NCBI GenBank assembly: GCA_944548615.1
Contig: OX155980.1
Span: 36,231,643 to 36,295,642, forward strand
DNA: 64,000 nt
Reading direction: 5' to 3'
From: Micropterix aruncella
Taxonomy: Eukaryota > Arthropoda > Insecta > Lepidoptera > Micropterigidae
The notes below the pieces were generated by a model, which was given only the letters and a program-made list of their open reading frames with translations, did no database searches and was not told where the DNA came from. This document shows positions 1-13,439 of this stretch, one piece after another; position 1 is the stretch's first letter; the number at the start of each line of letters is the position of its first letter. The position numbers and the translations under genes were made by a program.

Positions 1-1862
1 AATACTACAAATAGCGTACGGAAATACTATCATTATTTATCCACGGCGGTTATTTTCTAACTAAGCGTTTTATCTGGAAACTATACTGCTATCAAGTCAG
101 AATAAACGAGCGGCTGCGCAAGACTCGATCCTCTGCCGAAAATACACCAAATTATGTGACGGTCTGTGAGACCGCAACACTCAAGAATTGAATTGTTTAT
201 TCCCCTTCTTAAATCATAACACCGAAATCAGACGCTGCATCATTCAATTCTTTCGATTCGACAAGAGCATAATTGTCGTCATCCCGTTCCCGCGCGCTGA
301 AAGGGAGCAAGATAGGCGATATCATTGTCATATAAAAAGAAACATACAGCGCAGCTTTCAAGAACAAGGCGAAATTAAATAACACGAATGCTCGTTTCCC
401 CCTTTTGTTTTCGTTTTATTAGTAGCCTTTTTATATTGTTCTCCGTCGGCTGTGTGAGGTGAAAAAAGGGACAGACGGCCGACATCACGGCGTGCCGCTC
501 CTAACCGGCACAGGGAAGGTCGAAATAAATATTACTTTTAAATGGAACCTCATGGAGGAATTAAAGCCTCTATCATGCAAAGTTTTAGACTTTCGGTTCA
601 TTATATTTAGAGAAGTTATTTGTTACGTTTGTTATCTTATGTTTACATTTTATGTTTGTTATTTGGTTTTTCATAATGCGAAACGAAATGAAGATTTCTT
701 CTTCGAATGCCGTCTCCGATTTCCGACATAGGCGACAATGATTGCGCTTCTCACATCCCTGGCCTAGAAGGCCGTATATTTATGAGCTATTTGAATTCGT
801 AGCAATTGTAACAAAATATATGGTAATTTGCTTGCTGATTTGACAATTTTTTTGGTATCAGAACAATAATATGGTGGTTTGCTTATTGATTTGAATATAT
901 TTTTGGCATCAGAACAAAAAATATACCCAGCAATAAACTAAGAATCCAAATACCATAATCACATTTTAAATTAAACTCAATTTCTGAACTAAAATGGTAA
1001 ATTTTATACGGACAAATGTATTTAGGTTAATACTTGTTTTTGAAATGTTGCCATTATCTGTTTTGGTGATAAAGTGAATTCCTAATCTATCATTAACAGT
1101 CGAAAATTGAAATAAATATATCTGTTGTGATTTGGGTAATGCAAGAATTAGTAACAATTTAGAAAATACAATAATTTAATAGAACAAAAATACAATAGCA
1201 GGACAGAAAATCCAAATTATCAAAACAGTCAAAAATAATAATAATCATCATCTACTCAAAAAATTGCAATACATTTTAATTAATCAGAAATAATCAAAAA
1301 AGGTACAGATATTATATCAATACGTATGTAAAATGCTAAAGCCATTATTTAAATCGAATTAAGTATGTAATAATATACTGATGTGGGTATTATAGATTTT
1401 ATATTTTATCTTGTAGATTCCGTGATGTATGTTTTCTGCAGCTCACTCATCACAACCCAACCATTGCCGCGTTCGGTTTCAAATCTCTTGACGTATGAAA
1501 TTGTTTGTCCGATCATTTTTCCACCCGGAACATCGCGTCCATCTCCAAGTCGAAACTCCGCCTATAAATGTTTTCACAGTTGGAGCCGAGGATAGGCCGC
1601 GCCGGTGACCCTTATCATTTTATGGACCGCTGATATGTCTGGAATGCACTATTCGCCCATCCAAATAAATATCAAACACGATAGCCGAGGCTTGGATGCG
1701 ACTGGACACCGGCACCGGCCTTTCCGGGAAGTAATAGGAGTAGACGTTATGGGTAGGTATTTAAATTTATACAGCCTGCTGATTAATCTATCAAAATCAA
1801 GGGCAAGGAAGTCAATCCCATGTTAAAAACAACATTTGTCATAATTCTTTAAAAATATTAAT
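1..1862. other. AT-rich intergenic sequence, nothing recognised
   Basis: Only short open frames without family features occur here. The stretch 960-1330 is A/T-rich low-complexity DNA with recurring TCAAAATAAT-like words, also seen at about 11.0-11.2 and 18.65-18.72 kb. Confidence 0.6.
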
Positions 1863-2826
1863 TTAGATTTACATTGAGTCAGTAACTGACTTCAAATTTA
1901 AAACAAGTCAGCGCTGACGCGGTACTGTCATCGTGTAAATTGATTTCAAGTCAGGACAGCGCTGTCGCGTCAGTGCTGTCTTCAATTCCCCCCACCACAC
2001 GCGCCAGTGCTACACACCATCTGTAAACACCGAAGTCAGTAGGAGGTCAGTAGCTGCCACTGCGTTGTAGATGACGTCCCGTCGTATGGAAAAAATACGT
2101 GTGGCACTCGGGGACTGCCGCGGTAAAGCTATTGCATAGCATTTTTTAACAACTTATGCAATTATAATTATTTATTTATTTTATTTATGCAGTATGAAGA
2201 TTTTTTTTTCTGATATCAGATAACTGCGCTCTGTCGGAAAACGTTGAAATTATTCCGAATCGATTCGGAATAATTTAAACGTCTTCCGATAGAGTGCACG
2301 AATTTTATTCGATAAAGCAACAAAAAACGGATATTATTCTTTGACTATTTGAAAAAAATCGTAGATAAAAAGATAGCTAATTAAATTATCTTTAAAAAAT
2401 GGTGCAGGTTTCATAATAATACGCCAGATAGTATTTGCGTAGTAGTCGTTTTGGTGTTCGGTTAGACCTAATTTACAAATTAATTACACTATGTAATATA
2501 AACAATATCTAAAATATTCAAAGCTAAGAATATTAGGAAAGTGTTCCTATTTAACATATATTTTTTTCGAATCGTAAGCAGTACTCGTTTAGACGTAATT
2601 ATCAGTTTAAAATAATTAATTTCCGTTAAGAAATTTCTTCATTCGGTCGCCACGCTGGCCTAGGCCCGCGATAAAAGCTATGCAATAGCTTAAAATTACT
2701 AGTCCCGAGTAACTTTAATAACTTGGGTACGCCCTGGAAAAATAGCTACAAGTGACTGACTGCCATCGTATGTCACTTCTCGGCGCTAGCACTGACGCCT
2801 ATAACTGATTTAATATAAATCTACAC
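1863..2826. mobile_element. Possible older inverted-repeat element hosting the 600-bp repeat
   Basis: The left end (from 1863, TTAGATTTACATTGAGTCAG) resembles the reverse complement of the right end near 2826 (GTAGATTTATATTAAATCAG). Roughly 20 of 27 bases match. Between them lies 600-bp repeat copy 1, flanked on both sides by CAGTGCTG/GTCAGTGCTAGC-like sequence. A nested insertion is the simplest reading. The match is imperfect and no target duplication was confirmed. Confidence 0.35.
2097..2696 (+). repeat. 600-bp palindrome-bearing repeat, copy 1
   Basis: It begins ACGTGTGGCACTCGGGGACT and ends GCTATGCAATAGCTTAAAAT, and matches copies at 17349-17940 and 59836-60428 along the full length with small indels. 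It has no coding frame. The near-end words AAGCTATTGCATAGC and GCTATGCAATAGCTT are inverted copies of each other. An internal palindrome at about 2226-2297 has lost its loop here. Common ends across three loci support a transposable unit; the class is unknown to me. Confidence 0.85.
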
Positions 2827-3348
2827 ACACCTCTATCACAAGTTTTTCAGCGAAGTGTAGTATTGTCTACCAGACCTTCTTTTACGTAAAGCTAACTAAA
2901 GAATAACAGCTATTATTTGTTAAAAAAAGTAATGGAATCAATCATTTTTCTTGTGTTTTAGTCCTTACGTAATTTTGCATTTCGTAGTCTATGATTTTAA
3001 ACTTCTAAAAAGCTGTAAGAAATTGTAATTAGTAGCCTTCATACTATTTCTTGCTTTATTTATTAAATTGATTCTCTAGTACCTAATTAATTACAACATC
3101 GATCAGAACTGGCTGATAATGTTTTTGATCTTTTCAAGAGAAAGGAAATTTCAAATAATTTTATTCTAGAACTTTTCGATAAATAGAAATATCACCCCAT
3201 AGACGGCACAGTTGCCGAACTTTAACGAAGGCTATTTTCACAGTATGCTTTTATCCGCTTATGTTTGCTTTGCTTCATTTCAAAAAGTGTTGGTTCAGTC
3301 TACAATAGTACATAAGTCTGACGAGAGAACTCGTGGACATTTTTTAGA

Positions 3349-3666
3349 CATAGTCGGGCCGATTGCGTTTTTTTAAACTACAACTGAAATAAGTTCAAGC
3401 GAACGAGATAGAGCAATACGTTAGAGCGGAATATGAAATGAACGATCGTCGATAAAAACTACCTGTCGAACTTATATTCGTCCGAATAAATTTGAACACA
3501 TTTCGTGCTGTCTGTAATTCAGATGCTTAATATTTGGTGGGTAGTTTTAATGCGAAAAAGTAACAACCGTTTATTTCACATTCCATTCTAGCGTATTGCC
3601 CTGTCTCGTTCACAAGAACTAATTTCCGATTTTAGTTCACGAAGAAACGCAATCCAGCCCACTATG
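3349..3666. mobile_element. MITE with long terminal inverted repeats, copy 1
   Basis: The left end from 3349 (CATAGTCGGGCCGATTGCG) and the reverse complement of the right end at 3666 (CATAGTGGGCTGGATTGCG) stay similar for about 110 bp, leaving a short unique centre and no ORF. A related copy at 48660-49906 is split by a non-LTR fragment. Long imperfect inverted repeats and small size make this a non-autonomous DNA transposon. I could not assign a superfamily, and no clear target duplication is seen here. Confidence 0.75.
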
Positions 3667-6600
3667 AATGTTTTCTTGCCAGGCTGGATCAGGGGACTCG
3701 TATATCATGCAACCTCGTTCTGGGATGAGAGATGGGAGATGAGTTTTCGGTCTATGTCAATTCATTTGAAATTATGGTATCATCGGATGGAATAGCGCTA
3801 ATAAAGATCTTATCTGGGAATATAACGATCTGAGCGTTCATTAGCTGCATTTAAAACAAATAATGACTATTTTCTTTAAGAAAAAAAAACTCAATTCACA
3901 AAAAAACACAAAAAAAATAACTGACTAAAGCGTGTTTCTTCAAAACGTTTCTTTGCCACATATGGTATCATCATTTGGTGAAAAACATTTCTTGTTTCAG
4001 AACCCAAAAATTTACATCCTGCGAAAGATCATCAAAAAAGAAATACTTAGGGGAAAGGCATAATAAGTTATGAACCAATTGGATCAGATTTCAATACCTG
4101 GGGCAAGCAAAATGGCGATAAGGAACCCACACTAACAATAATGTTAGATATGACATAGTCTAATATATACAAAATTACCTATAAATTGTTCCCATGCTTA
4201 AAATTACAACGGGGTGATAACAATAGGAATTCTTATTGATATAAAATACTTACAAATAGAAATTTGGAGAATGTCTGAAAAGATAGATAACTCTGCATGA
4301 CGGTAATAACTAGTCAGTCTCACACTCGTGAAATTTCTACAAACTCACGCAGGTAAGATATTTAATAACTACCTGAGATTTCACTACAAAAGAACAATCT
4401 TTACCAATAGACATGGCGAAAAAAAACTGCCGATTCTCTTCACCTTGCTCGTCAAAGGTCTAACAAAGGAACACGTTTGAGTCTGCGGAGTCGCTCGCCG
4501 TACGAGGCTACGGCCAATGCAGAAAATTTGCCAGGGAAGCAAATGACTGACCTTTTAAAATTTAAATTTAAAACCAGTCAATTCTCGTCAAAAATATATT
4601 TGAAAATTATGTCTTTGGGCACATTCCATAGACTTTTAAAAGTAAACACTGTTGAAAAGTTATTGCACGGCGGGTTTAAAAAATCAGCACTTTGAAAAGT
4701 CCGTGAGTTATAAAGAATTAAATTTTCAGAATAGATTTTTTTATAATTCAAAACCCACTGAAGATGTCGAAGGGTGACGTAATCAAGAGATGTAGGATAT
4801 GTTCTCAGAATTATAAGTCACAAATATCTATTTTGCTAGGTCCAGTTATTAAGGATTATTGTTTTTTTTAACCTAAAAAGCCGCTATTTTGAAACAAAAC
4901 ACACACATACACACACACAGATATTTTTTCCTGAAATCACTTATTTTGAATTCCTGGGCTCTCAAAACATGGAGATCCGGTGAAAATTCGAATTCTAAAT
5001 TTTGGTCGATAACATGACTACCTATTTACATACTTCGTGTAACGAGATGTATTTTTTGTGAAAGTAACAATGGGACGTTGACGTATTTACGTTTTTAGGT
5101 GAGTCCTTTGTTCCATTTCCTCTTTTTACATTTGTTACTTCTATTTCGTTTTAAACGTTGCCAAAAACCTTGGCTTTTTATCATCAAAGTTATTTTCGAA
5201 TGCATTCGGTTGACTACTTGGACGCGAAAGGTACTGCTGTTTATCAAATCAATTACGTAAAATAAACAAGATAGAGCAGTATTTAGGAGCAAAATACAAC
5301 ATTAAGCACTACGATGTATCGCCTCTCGCTTTAGCTATTCGCTATCATGCTTCTAATTGGTATGATGCATAAGGCCAATGAAGCGACAAGAACTGTCAAA
5401 ACATAGCAAGCGCAAAATCGGCCATGTTGATTGCGTCTGCGTTCAGTCCATCCCGATTGGTCGAAGCGGCCGTTTCCTAAAGTAGGAATCACCAGTCTTT
5501 TCGAGCAAAGTTCACCAAACGCAGGCTTCAACAAATTAACTGTCATTGCATCTCTGCCAGTCGATAAAAAAAAACATTTTTTTTGACATGTCCGTGCTTG
5601 TGGATCATTTTGGTGAATTTTTATGATGTCATCAATACCTTTAAATGGAATAATCAGACAAAGGAGAAAAGCGACGCTTAGGTCTTAATTAAATATCCAT
5701 AACAGTAATAGGTAAAGCCAAGAAAGTCTCCTGATATTGCACAGATAAAAGTTAAAAAATCGGATACATTGTACTATAGATACATAGAACATTCTCTCGA
5801 TGTTGTGTGTTTATGCGTGCGTTTATGTGTGTGTGTGTAATCGTGTGTGCAAGGGTGTCTCTATGTGTGTGTATGGCTAGTTGTATGGCCGTGAGAGTGT
5901 GTGATTCTACATAGGTAGTTACATATTCAAGCAATTACGGTCTGGGTTGACTGCTTTAATAAACCCGTTTATAACCATTGTGAAAATATCGAGTTCCTGA
6001 AACAAATTAAACAAATTCTTGTATGCGACCACAATTCGATGCATGGTTGAATATCTAGATTGATCTGTTTCGAGCCAGGGTACACTGAATACCCTTGGAT
6101 GACGAGTTCGGCGTGATGAGATATTTAATGCTATTTTGGTTACATGTCGTGGGCGTGGACGTTATTCCACAATTTATGTGATTAGATAAATTGTGGAATA
6201 ACGTCAAGATCTGCCACCCTGCGTCGCTGCTGAAGACTTACCATTTTGAACCTTATCAGGGCATCAGAATAGAATGTATATTCGGCAAGGTTAGATGACT
6301 CAAGTGCCTTACAAAGATTATTTGGATGCGCTCTATGCGCTCAATATGTACGTTGTACTGCGATGACCATATCGGAGACGATATGGTCACCGCAATGATA
6401 AAGAATGTGAGTGTGAGATGTGAATCACATCATACCATTTTGATCATAGCATAGCGACATTCGCTATGTTTAACTTTTACTCACAGTCTATAAATCGCAA
6501 ATCGAATTCTGAAACAAGAAGAGACTCTGTTCAAACTTAATTCCGATAACATTTAAATTTGTCATGTCATGTTTTGTGAAACGTCCAATTTACGTGCGTG

Positions 6601-7729
6601 TTACCGCAGCATGGATGATAAATATCGATTTCTATTTCGAGAAACAGGCTCCAGGTGGATTCACCCCCGACGGCGGCGGAATCCCGTCATTTTTTGTGCC
6701 CCGAAATCTCGAAACGGCGGGAGGCTGTTCCTTCTAAACTTGAAGACGGTGGGAACACGGCAAGACAATGAATTTATGATATTTACGTAATTAATAGTAG
6801 GAAGGTATAAGTTAAAATGTTTTTAATAGGCGGTAGTTTCTTTTAAAATATACCTATAATAGAGATAAAAGATATATATTTAGAAAAAGGAACCTATACA
6901 TTTACAATATCTACACCGCTGCATATACAGGATCTAATTTTACAGCATTCAATCGACTGGTTTGGGGCAATATGTTCTTCATTATCATATTTAGTGCTCA
7001 AATTATTGATAGTTTTGGGATAATTAGGATAACAGTCCATAGGGGTGGGGATTCTGTCATTTTTATTTAAAACATCGTTTACACAAAAAATTACAAATTC
7101 TTAAATTCTGAAAAAAAAAAATGACGAGTGGCTTCATGACCGGTGTTAGACGTTATGTCGATAAATCTATTATACTCGCAGTAAAAAGGGTAAAACTTTA
7201 CATACAAAGAGAAAATGGGTATTCACAATTTAGACAGAGTATAAATTTTCAGAGCAAAATTATTGAAATAAAGTCAAATAATCTGACACTCTTGAGATGC
7301 GAACACCCTTGTTTATTTATTATGTTGGTCCTTTGAAATGTTAGGACTGTTTAAAGTATTAGGGTCAAAAATCCATAAGGTTTTAGACATTCTAGTGTAG
7401 AGGGTGTTCGCCTCTCAAGGATGTAATATTAATTTTATAGGAAAGTAAATTAAAAACTCAAAATTTTGATGCTGCAATTTTTTTGTTATGAACAAATTGG
7501 CAATAGCTTCATTCAGCAATGGCGTACTACAGGCTGAAAACGAAAGAGACACGTAACAGTTAGCATATTGTTCTTGGAGCAAGATTTGGGCATCGAACAT
7601 TGAGTGTGCTAATAAATGCTTGAAAATTCATGCAAGCGTACTTATTGATTTAGTACTCCAAAAAATTCTGCTGCTGCCATTTCTGTTGCCATTAATTTCT
7701 GCGCGTGAAACTATGGAATGACATACAGG
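3667..7729. other. AT-rich intergenic sequence with microsatellites and hairpins
   Basis: No gene is recognised. It holds a short (AC)n run at about 4899-4919, a (GT)n-rich stretch at about 5806-5870, and perfect hairpins at 6158-6205 and 6364-6389. Short ORFs in the region lack any family signature. Confidence 0.6.
6158..6205. repeat. Perfect 19-bp-arm hairpin
   Basis: The arm GACGTTATTCCACAATTTA (6158-6176) is followed by a 10-base loop and its exact reverse complement (6187-6205). No coding frame or terminator context explains it. It may be the core of a small foldback element. Confidence 0.8.
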
Positions 7730-8360
7730 ATGGCGGTGTCGACTACAACGAGCGAACCCGTTACCTCAGACTGCTATAACGATCTTTCAGCCGTGGGATG
7801 AGCGTAGAAGAGCGTAGAAGAATCCAAGAAGGGACAAGACAATCTATTGTCTAGTTCACCAGCAACCCATTAGAGGCCAACGTCTTACGGCGAGGCAACG
7901 GGGAAGGCTACCCAGCGGGCAGCCTCACCCCCTAACTAATAGTTTTGTCAGGATATCTCCGTCTGGATTTAACCTTCAGGATACCTCCGTCCTCCTGACT
8001 GGTTACGGGTCCAAAATCGCTTACGTAACCTCTACCTGTTGTATTACAGCGGTAATTCAGTTTGAATTTATCGCGGACCTGGGCGTTCTTTGCCCGTAGT
8101 GGCACACGGGGTCGAGTGGCCCAAGGTCATTTCAAGAGTGGCATGACAACAGGTAAACATCCACCCCCGCTGCTTAGGAAACAGTGTATTTCCATATACT
8201 CCAGACCGCTTCAGCAATTAGTCAGAATGCACAACCGATTGGCTTCGCCGACCGGTGCGCAAATCGTCCAGTGGCGCCGGGATGCAATCTCGAAGGGAGA
8301 AACCGGTCCACCAGCTCTGAGGCCTGAGACACGGGAGTCTTACCCGGGGTAACCTTCTAC
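7730..8360 (+). other. GC-richer unassigned block, possibly 5' part of a retrotransposon
   Basis: This block is clearly richer in G and C than its flanks and contains a 96-codon open frame (8062-8352, TAA stop). The frame is Arg/Pro/Gly-rich and has no domain that I recognise. The base composition looks like transposon UTR or coding sequence or a decayed exon. I cannot decide between these and give no function. Confidence 0.3.
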
Positions 8361-8804
8361 TCGAGCAGGCTTATGAATAGGAGCTGAATCGTGAGTTGGG
8401 CCGATCCGAGAACAAAATGGATCTTGTGGCCCATGTGATGTTCGCAGTATCGAAAGCTAGTTTTCCTGGTTTCATGGCAAAGCGGCTGCGACTACCATCC
8501 ATAAGTACGGCATTCTTGGCCGTAGCCAGATATACAAATCGGAGTGGGTTTTGATTATCCAGGAATACAAGAACAGCAAAAAAACTACTCTCGTACATAA
8601 ATATCTACTGTCTGACTTAGAATTAGTGAATTTTATGATAATACAAAATGATTGACTGTTATGGGTAACATTTAAAATTATTACTGCATGAAAGTAAGTT
8701 TTACAGAAAACAGGTGTAGGGTCAAGAATTTTGTGAGGTGGTTTTGGTGGATCTGAAGGTTTAGTCCTGCTTTAAAGGAGTCCTAATTCAATACTTTTAT
8801 ACAT

Positions 8805-9535
8805 TGACTAGCTGACCCGTGCCCACTTCGTTGGGAGGTCAAACTTTTTACTTGTGATGAAATTATGAGTGTGGTTCGGTTAGTACTGTGTGACTGCCAA
8901 AGGAAGGGTTATATTTTTACTGCATATGTATGTATGTATTGGCATGCCAATTTGACTATATTATCGTTATTTGTGAGTGTCTTCTTGTGAGTGTCCTATA
9001 TTTGTGAGTGTTTCATCTCTTTAACCATTTATGCAAGAAAAGGGAAATTATGTGCAGTAAAAGGGACAAGTCTTTTGTTTTAAACACTTGAGACGATAAA
9101 TTTACTTATTTTGATAAGAATTCATAATTGTTGACAATATAACCAATAAACATGACCTAGCGATTTAAATTATATTTTTAATATAAAATACTACTTTTTG
9201 TGACTTAAATATAAAATTTAGACATATACTGACGCTGACTTGTAGTTGTAGGCATTGTCAAGCTCTACAACTTTTCTCACTAACCTAATAATATATCTCT
9301 CATCGTTAAGGCAGCGTTAGTTAGAAACGTTTTCGTTCGACCGTTTTTTCTCCGACTTACTTTGCAAATCCGACTACCACGAAAAAGTCTTTTCATTTTT
9401 CGGATTAATATATAGCCTATGACACTCACAAATAACGTAGCTTTCTATTGGTAAAAGAATTTTCAAAATCGGTTCAGTAGATCCAGAGATTACTTCCTAC
9501 AACCTCACAAACTTTACCTCTTTATAATATTAGTA
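8805..9535. repeat. Interspersed repeat of a type common in Lepidoptera
   Basis: It starts GACTAGCTGACCCGTGCCCA and ends TTTATAATATTAGTATAG, with TCGGTTCAGTAGATCCAGAG shortly before the end. I recall these end motifs from many moth and butterfly genomic sequences, but not the element's formal class. It has no coding capacity. Confidence 0.55.
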
Positions 9536-9784
9536 TAGAAAAGCAGCTTTGTTGCGAGAAAACTACTTTAATTTTTACAGCAATTAAATAAAATTAAATC
9601 AAAGTTCGAGTACATAAATAATCAGAATGAAGTTTTAAAAAATATCAATAATAGCCAAGAAAATATTAAAATAATTAGATTCAATAAAATGTTCAAAAAT
9701 ATTAAGCATTACAGTTAATACTAAGATAACAAAAAAATACTGAATAGGATATATAAATATTCAATATTATATAATTAACGTAGC

Positions 9785-9873
9785 GTCCGTAGCCACGTTG
9801 ACACACCGGTTCTTGAACGTTACCGAAGTTAGGTTGGATGGGTGAGCGCCCGAGTGCTGCTCATGCGTTGCCA
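9785..9873 (+). repeat. 5S rRNA-derived SINE-like copy, + strand
   Basis: The sequence reads GTAGCCACGTTGACACACCGG, then ACCGAAGTTAGG, then TTGGATGGGTGAGCGCC. These follow the order and wording of eukaryotic 5S rRNA, including the box C-like GGATGGGTGA of the internal promoter. It is not a functional 5S gene: the GCCAAC-type 5' end is changed to GTAGCC and part of the middle is missing. A second copy with the same altered head lies at about 25883-25984, which points to a SINE family rather than independent pseudogenes. Confidence 0.6.
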
Positions 9874-9989
9874 CTAAATGACACGGACAAGTCCGCGAAA
9901 AGGCACAAGTCTTCAGGGTAAAAATAGAACAAAACGAGAATGTATAAATAGAATACATAAAGAAGAAGACACTCATAGCACACATAAAG

Positions 9990-12900
9990 AAATATATGTG
10001 ATAAATACTATAATTATCTTTTAAACTCGAAGACAGCTAATCAAATTCATCCAAATTGTTAGGGAGCATGCATGGCTGGGTTTCTTTTCATTTCGGATGG
10101 AAACAGGTTAAACAATTTCAAAAATGATTTTTGGTATAAACACAACCTCACTTTGTTTATATTGTAAATTACGGCGTCTTGATTTTATTCTGTAAGCTCT
10201 TGTGCGCTCTGGCTTGAGAAAATCCATGTCCTCCTAATTGCGGGGGAAGCGGTGGGGTATTACATTCCTTCGACCCCTTGGCTACGGCATTGACGTCACT
10301 CCTATAGTAATGATATTTACCTAAGTGTGTCACGCCAGTAACTTCACTCGATAAAACAAAAGCCAAAATTTACTATAAAATATTGAGTTTTGTTAAAACG
10401 TATTTATTTGTGATAATGTTTCTTTTATATTAAAATAAAACCTATTAGTGATAAGTAATCGCGTATAGTGCGAATCGAGAGTGTGTTCGCGCTACGCTAC
10501 TCCTACTTCTTTTTGCGCCGATCGAAAGGCAGCCGTGCTCGTGACGTAATGTATCTTGAGTTCATCCATATAAGGCCAACGGAGGGTATTCCACCGCCGA
10601 TCTCCTAACAACTATATATGTCCTTGCAGAATCAGCATTAACCGGTATGTGATTTCATACTCTACTTATTCGATTAGTTAAATGAATTATCTAATGATTA
10701 ATACGTGAGAACTTACACATATGTCTGTTTCTAGATCTAAAAGTCTGAATATATTTAAATTGAAATCACATGCCCTTTACGATAATAATATCAGTTGTAA
10801 GGTATGTTCCATTTACATTACATAACATATGTATCTAATTAGAGGACGTACCGCTCTTTGACTTGTCAGAATATACGATACCGTAGGTATTGATATTTAA
10901 ACTACTATGGTAATAGGTCAACAAGTTTTGTGCATGATACTATAAGTTTTGTGCATGTTTTAGTTTGAGTATCTTACCTATTCTAAAGATTAATAGAAAA
11001 TCAAAATGAAATCAATATCCCAACTGAATAAAGAATTTAAAATAATGATAGAATAATAAAGTCAAATCATAAATAGTCAAAATTATTAAAATATTAAATT
11101 TTTGAAAATATTAGGCAAGCAAAAATATCCAAATAATAGTAGGTAATCCGTCAAAAATAATAAATTATCAAAGTAATCAACATAATCAATACTAGATAAT
11201 ACTATAAAACTAATATTTTAGGTTTCTATGTCTATGTAAAAGCATAGAAATATTATTTGTACTAACTGATACACGAAACTGTACTATATTTATTCTTTGT
11301 GATTTCTTGTAAAAAAAGTTCTTTTTTTTAAAGCTATTGCACTTTTATAATAGAATATTTATTTTTGTTTTTAAATCTAATAATTTTACTAAACGTAAAC
11401 TATTTATATGTTTTTAATTGTAATACATTTTTATAATTATAATAATAATATTATTTTACTGTTTTATTGAATATTTTTCTATATCCCATGGTTAGCACCT
11501 TTATTTTAAAGCAATTTTGCATTATTTTTATCATTTCAATAATTTTAAATGTAATGCTTTTGTTGTTATATGTATGTGAATTAATATTAAGTATAGGTTA
11601 GGCGTATTTTATTTCCCATTGCTTTGAAATATTTATAAATTAGATTTTTTTGTTCAGTCATCATTTACAAGTTATTCAATATTATACAATTCTGTTTAGT
11701 GAATTTGTAATATTTTTTTGTGTTTTTTAATACTCGGTTTGGATACTAGTTTTTTTATACATGCATGATATTTTTTATACATGTATATTGAACTTCTTGG
11801 TATATGAAATCCGAATACATGCTCATTAATTATCTATGACTTACTGAAGTGTGTGTAGGTATATAGTGAAACGTATGTGTTGTACCAATTACAGACGCCG
11901 GAGGGGAGGGGGTGGAGTTTCTCTGGAAGTTTGTTACGAACGCCTTTCGACTTTTGTTTTCGACAAGTATAATATACTAGAGTGAACTGTTTTAGAAATC
12001 CTGGTACAGATTTGTGTAATCTTTGAAAAGAGCACGATATCGCTAAGGACATCACTCAGTTCGACGCATATTTAATACTTTAAAACAGCAGGATTGCTAA
12101 GTATAGGCGGGACCATGCAGCCATCGAGAACTGAGGCAACGCAAAACAAAAATACATTGTCCGTGCGTTGGAAGCTCTTGCATCCATGTCGAAAAAGGGC
12201 CCGTGCCTCACGCTGTTTCGTTTAATCAAGCTAGACGGTAATAATTATGAAAGTATAACCTCTTAGCTACACAAATAATTTTATTATGACGAAAATTGAT
12301 GTTACGAATGATAATTTGATTTTAGATACTTTTTGAAATTCGAGGGGGCAGACGGATTAAGTGGCTGGCACATTTATATCAAATAAAAAAATAATTGTTA
12401 TTTTTGGTTTTTGTTGCTCTTTAGTCAAAATTTGCGATATATAACAGGGAACTATAATGGCTTTCTGACGCCCAACTCGTAAGTCAAATTGTTTGAATCG
12501 CGTTCAATCCAATGTCTGCTGATATCTCACACGACGCTTCCTGCGGATAGCAGCGACGTTCTCTTGTCTTACAGTTATCTTTAATCGACTGTGAATGGTA
12601 CGATCCTAGGAGACGCGCTTCCACGTCGGAATTCTGAATATCAGCGATATAGTTTGGTTTGACTGGCTGCTTAACCTTAACAAATAGAAACAATCTCAAC
12701 GAGCTATTTTTCTTGAGATTACCCTCCTCGAAAGTTTTGATATTTAAGTGAAAAAAATCTTGTGTCAGTCCCATTTTCTTTATCGACTCGCCAACTTAAC
12801 TGACATTGTTGCCTAACTATAACATATTTTTTCCCTCTGTAAATGGCTTTAGGCAAAATAAACTTCACGTATACCAGTAGGTATGATTCGTCGTATTATA

Positions 12901-13390
12901 GAAGTACTATGAAGTATACTTCATTCATAGAGTTGCCAAAGTACTAGTCATCGTCGATACGGGCTATCTCTTTTCGTTTAGACTTTAGCAGGCCAAAATT
13001 AAAGCAGTGGTGTGAGATCGCTTGTTGGTGGGGACTTCTAATTATAAAGCCTACTGAATTTTGCCTGATGGAATATTTTCTTCTTCACCATTAATTAATT
13101 CCGACAGTCAATTGCCTTTAAATGAATATATGTACCATCATTGCTTTTAGTGGATTTGATTTGTTTGATCAGTAGTCTATATTCTTTTTAATAGCGGCTA
13201 GATAAAAATAGTATTTTTTCTGCTTCTATTACTGTTCTTCAATTCGGGTAATCATGCACACAATAACCTAAATGCACAAAATTACGCCTAATTGTTACTC
13301 CTTTAATTAAACAACAATTAGCACTTCATTCCACCTAATCCAGGCTAAACACTTTAGGTAATTAGTAAAATAATTAACGTAGAATAACAA
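9990..13390. other. AT-rich intergenic sequence, nothing recognised
   Basis: It is dominated by A/T-rich low complexity, especially 10980-11830. A small GC-richer patch at 10480-10640 contains TATAAG and splice-like motifs but no convincing exon. Open frames at 11834-12055 and 12484-12774 on the minus strand lack recognisable features. Confidence 0.55.
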
Positions 13391-13439
13391 TAATGAGATT
13401 TTATTTCCGATACTCTTATTGCACAACTACAATTGAAAA

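Noticed and set aside
10590..10650. Tiny exon between TTGCAG and GTATGT
   Set aside because: A 15-base candidate without coding or transcript support; splice-like words are expected by chance.
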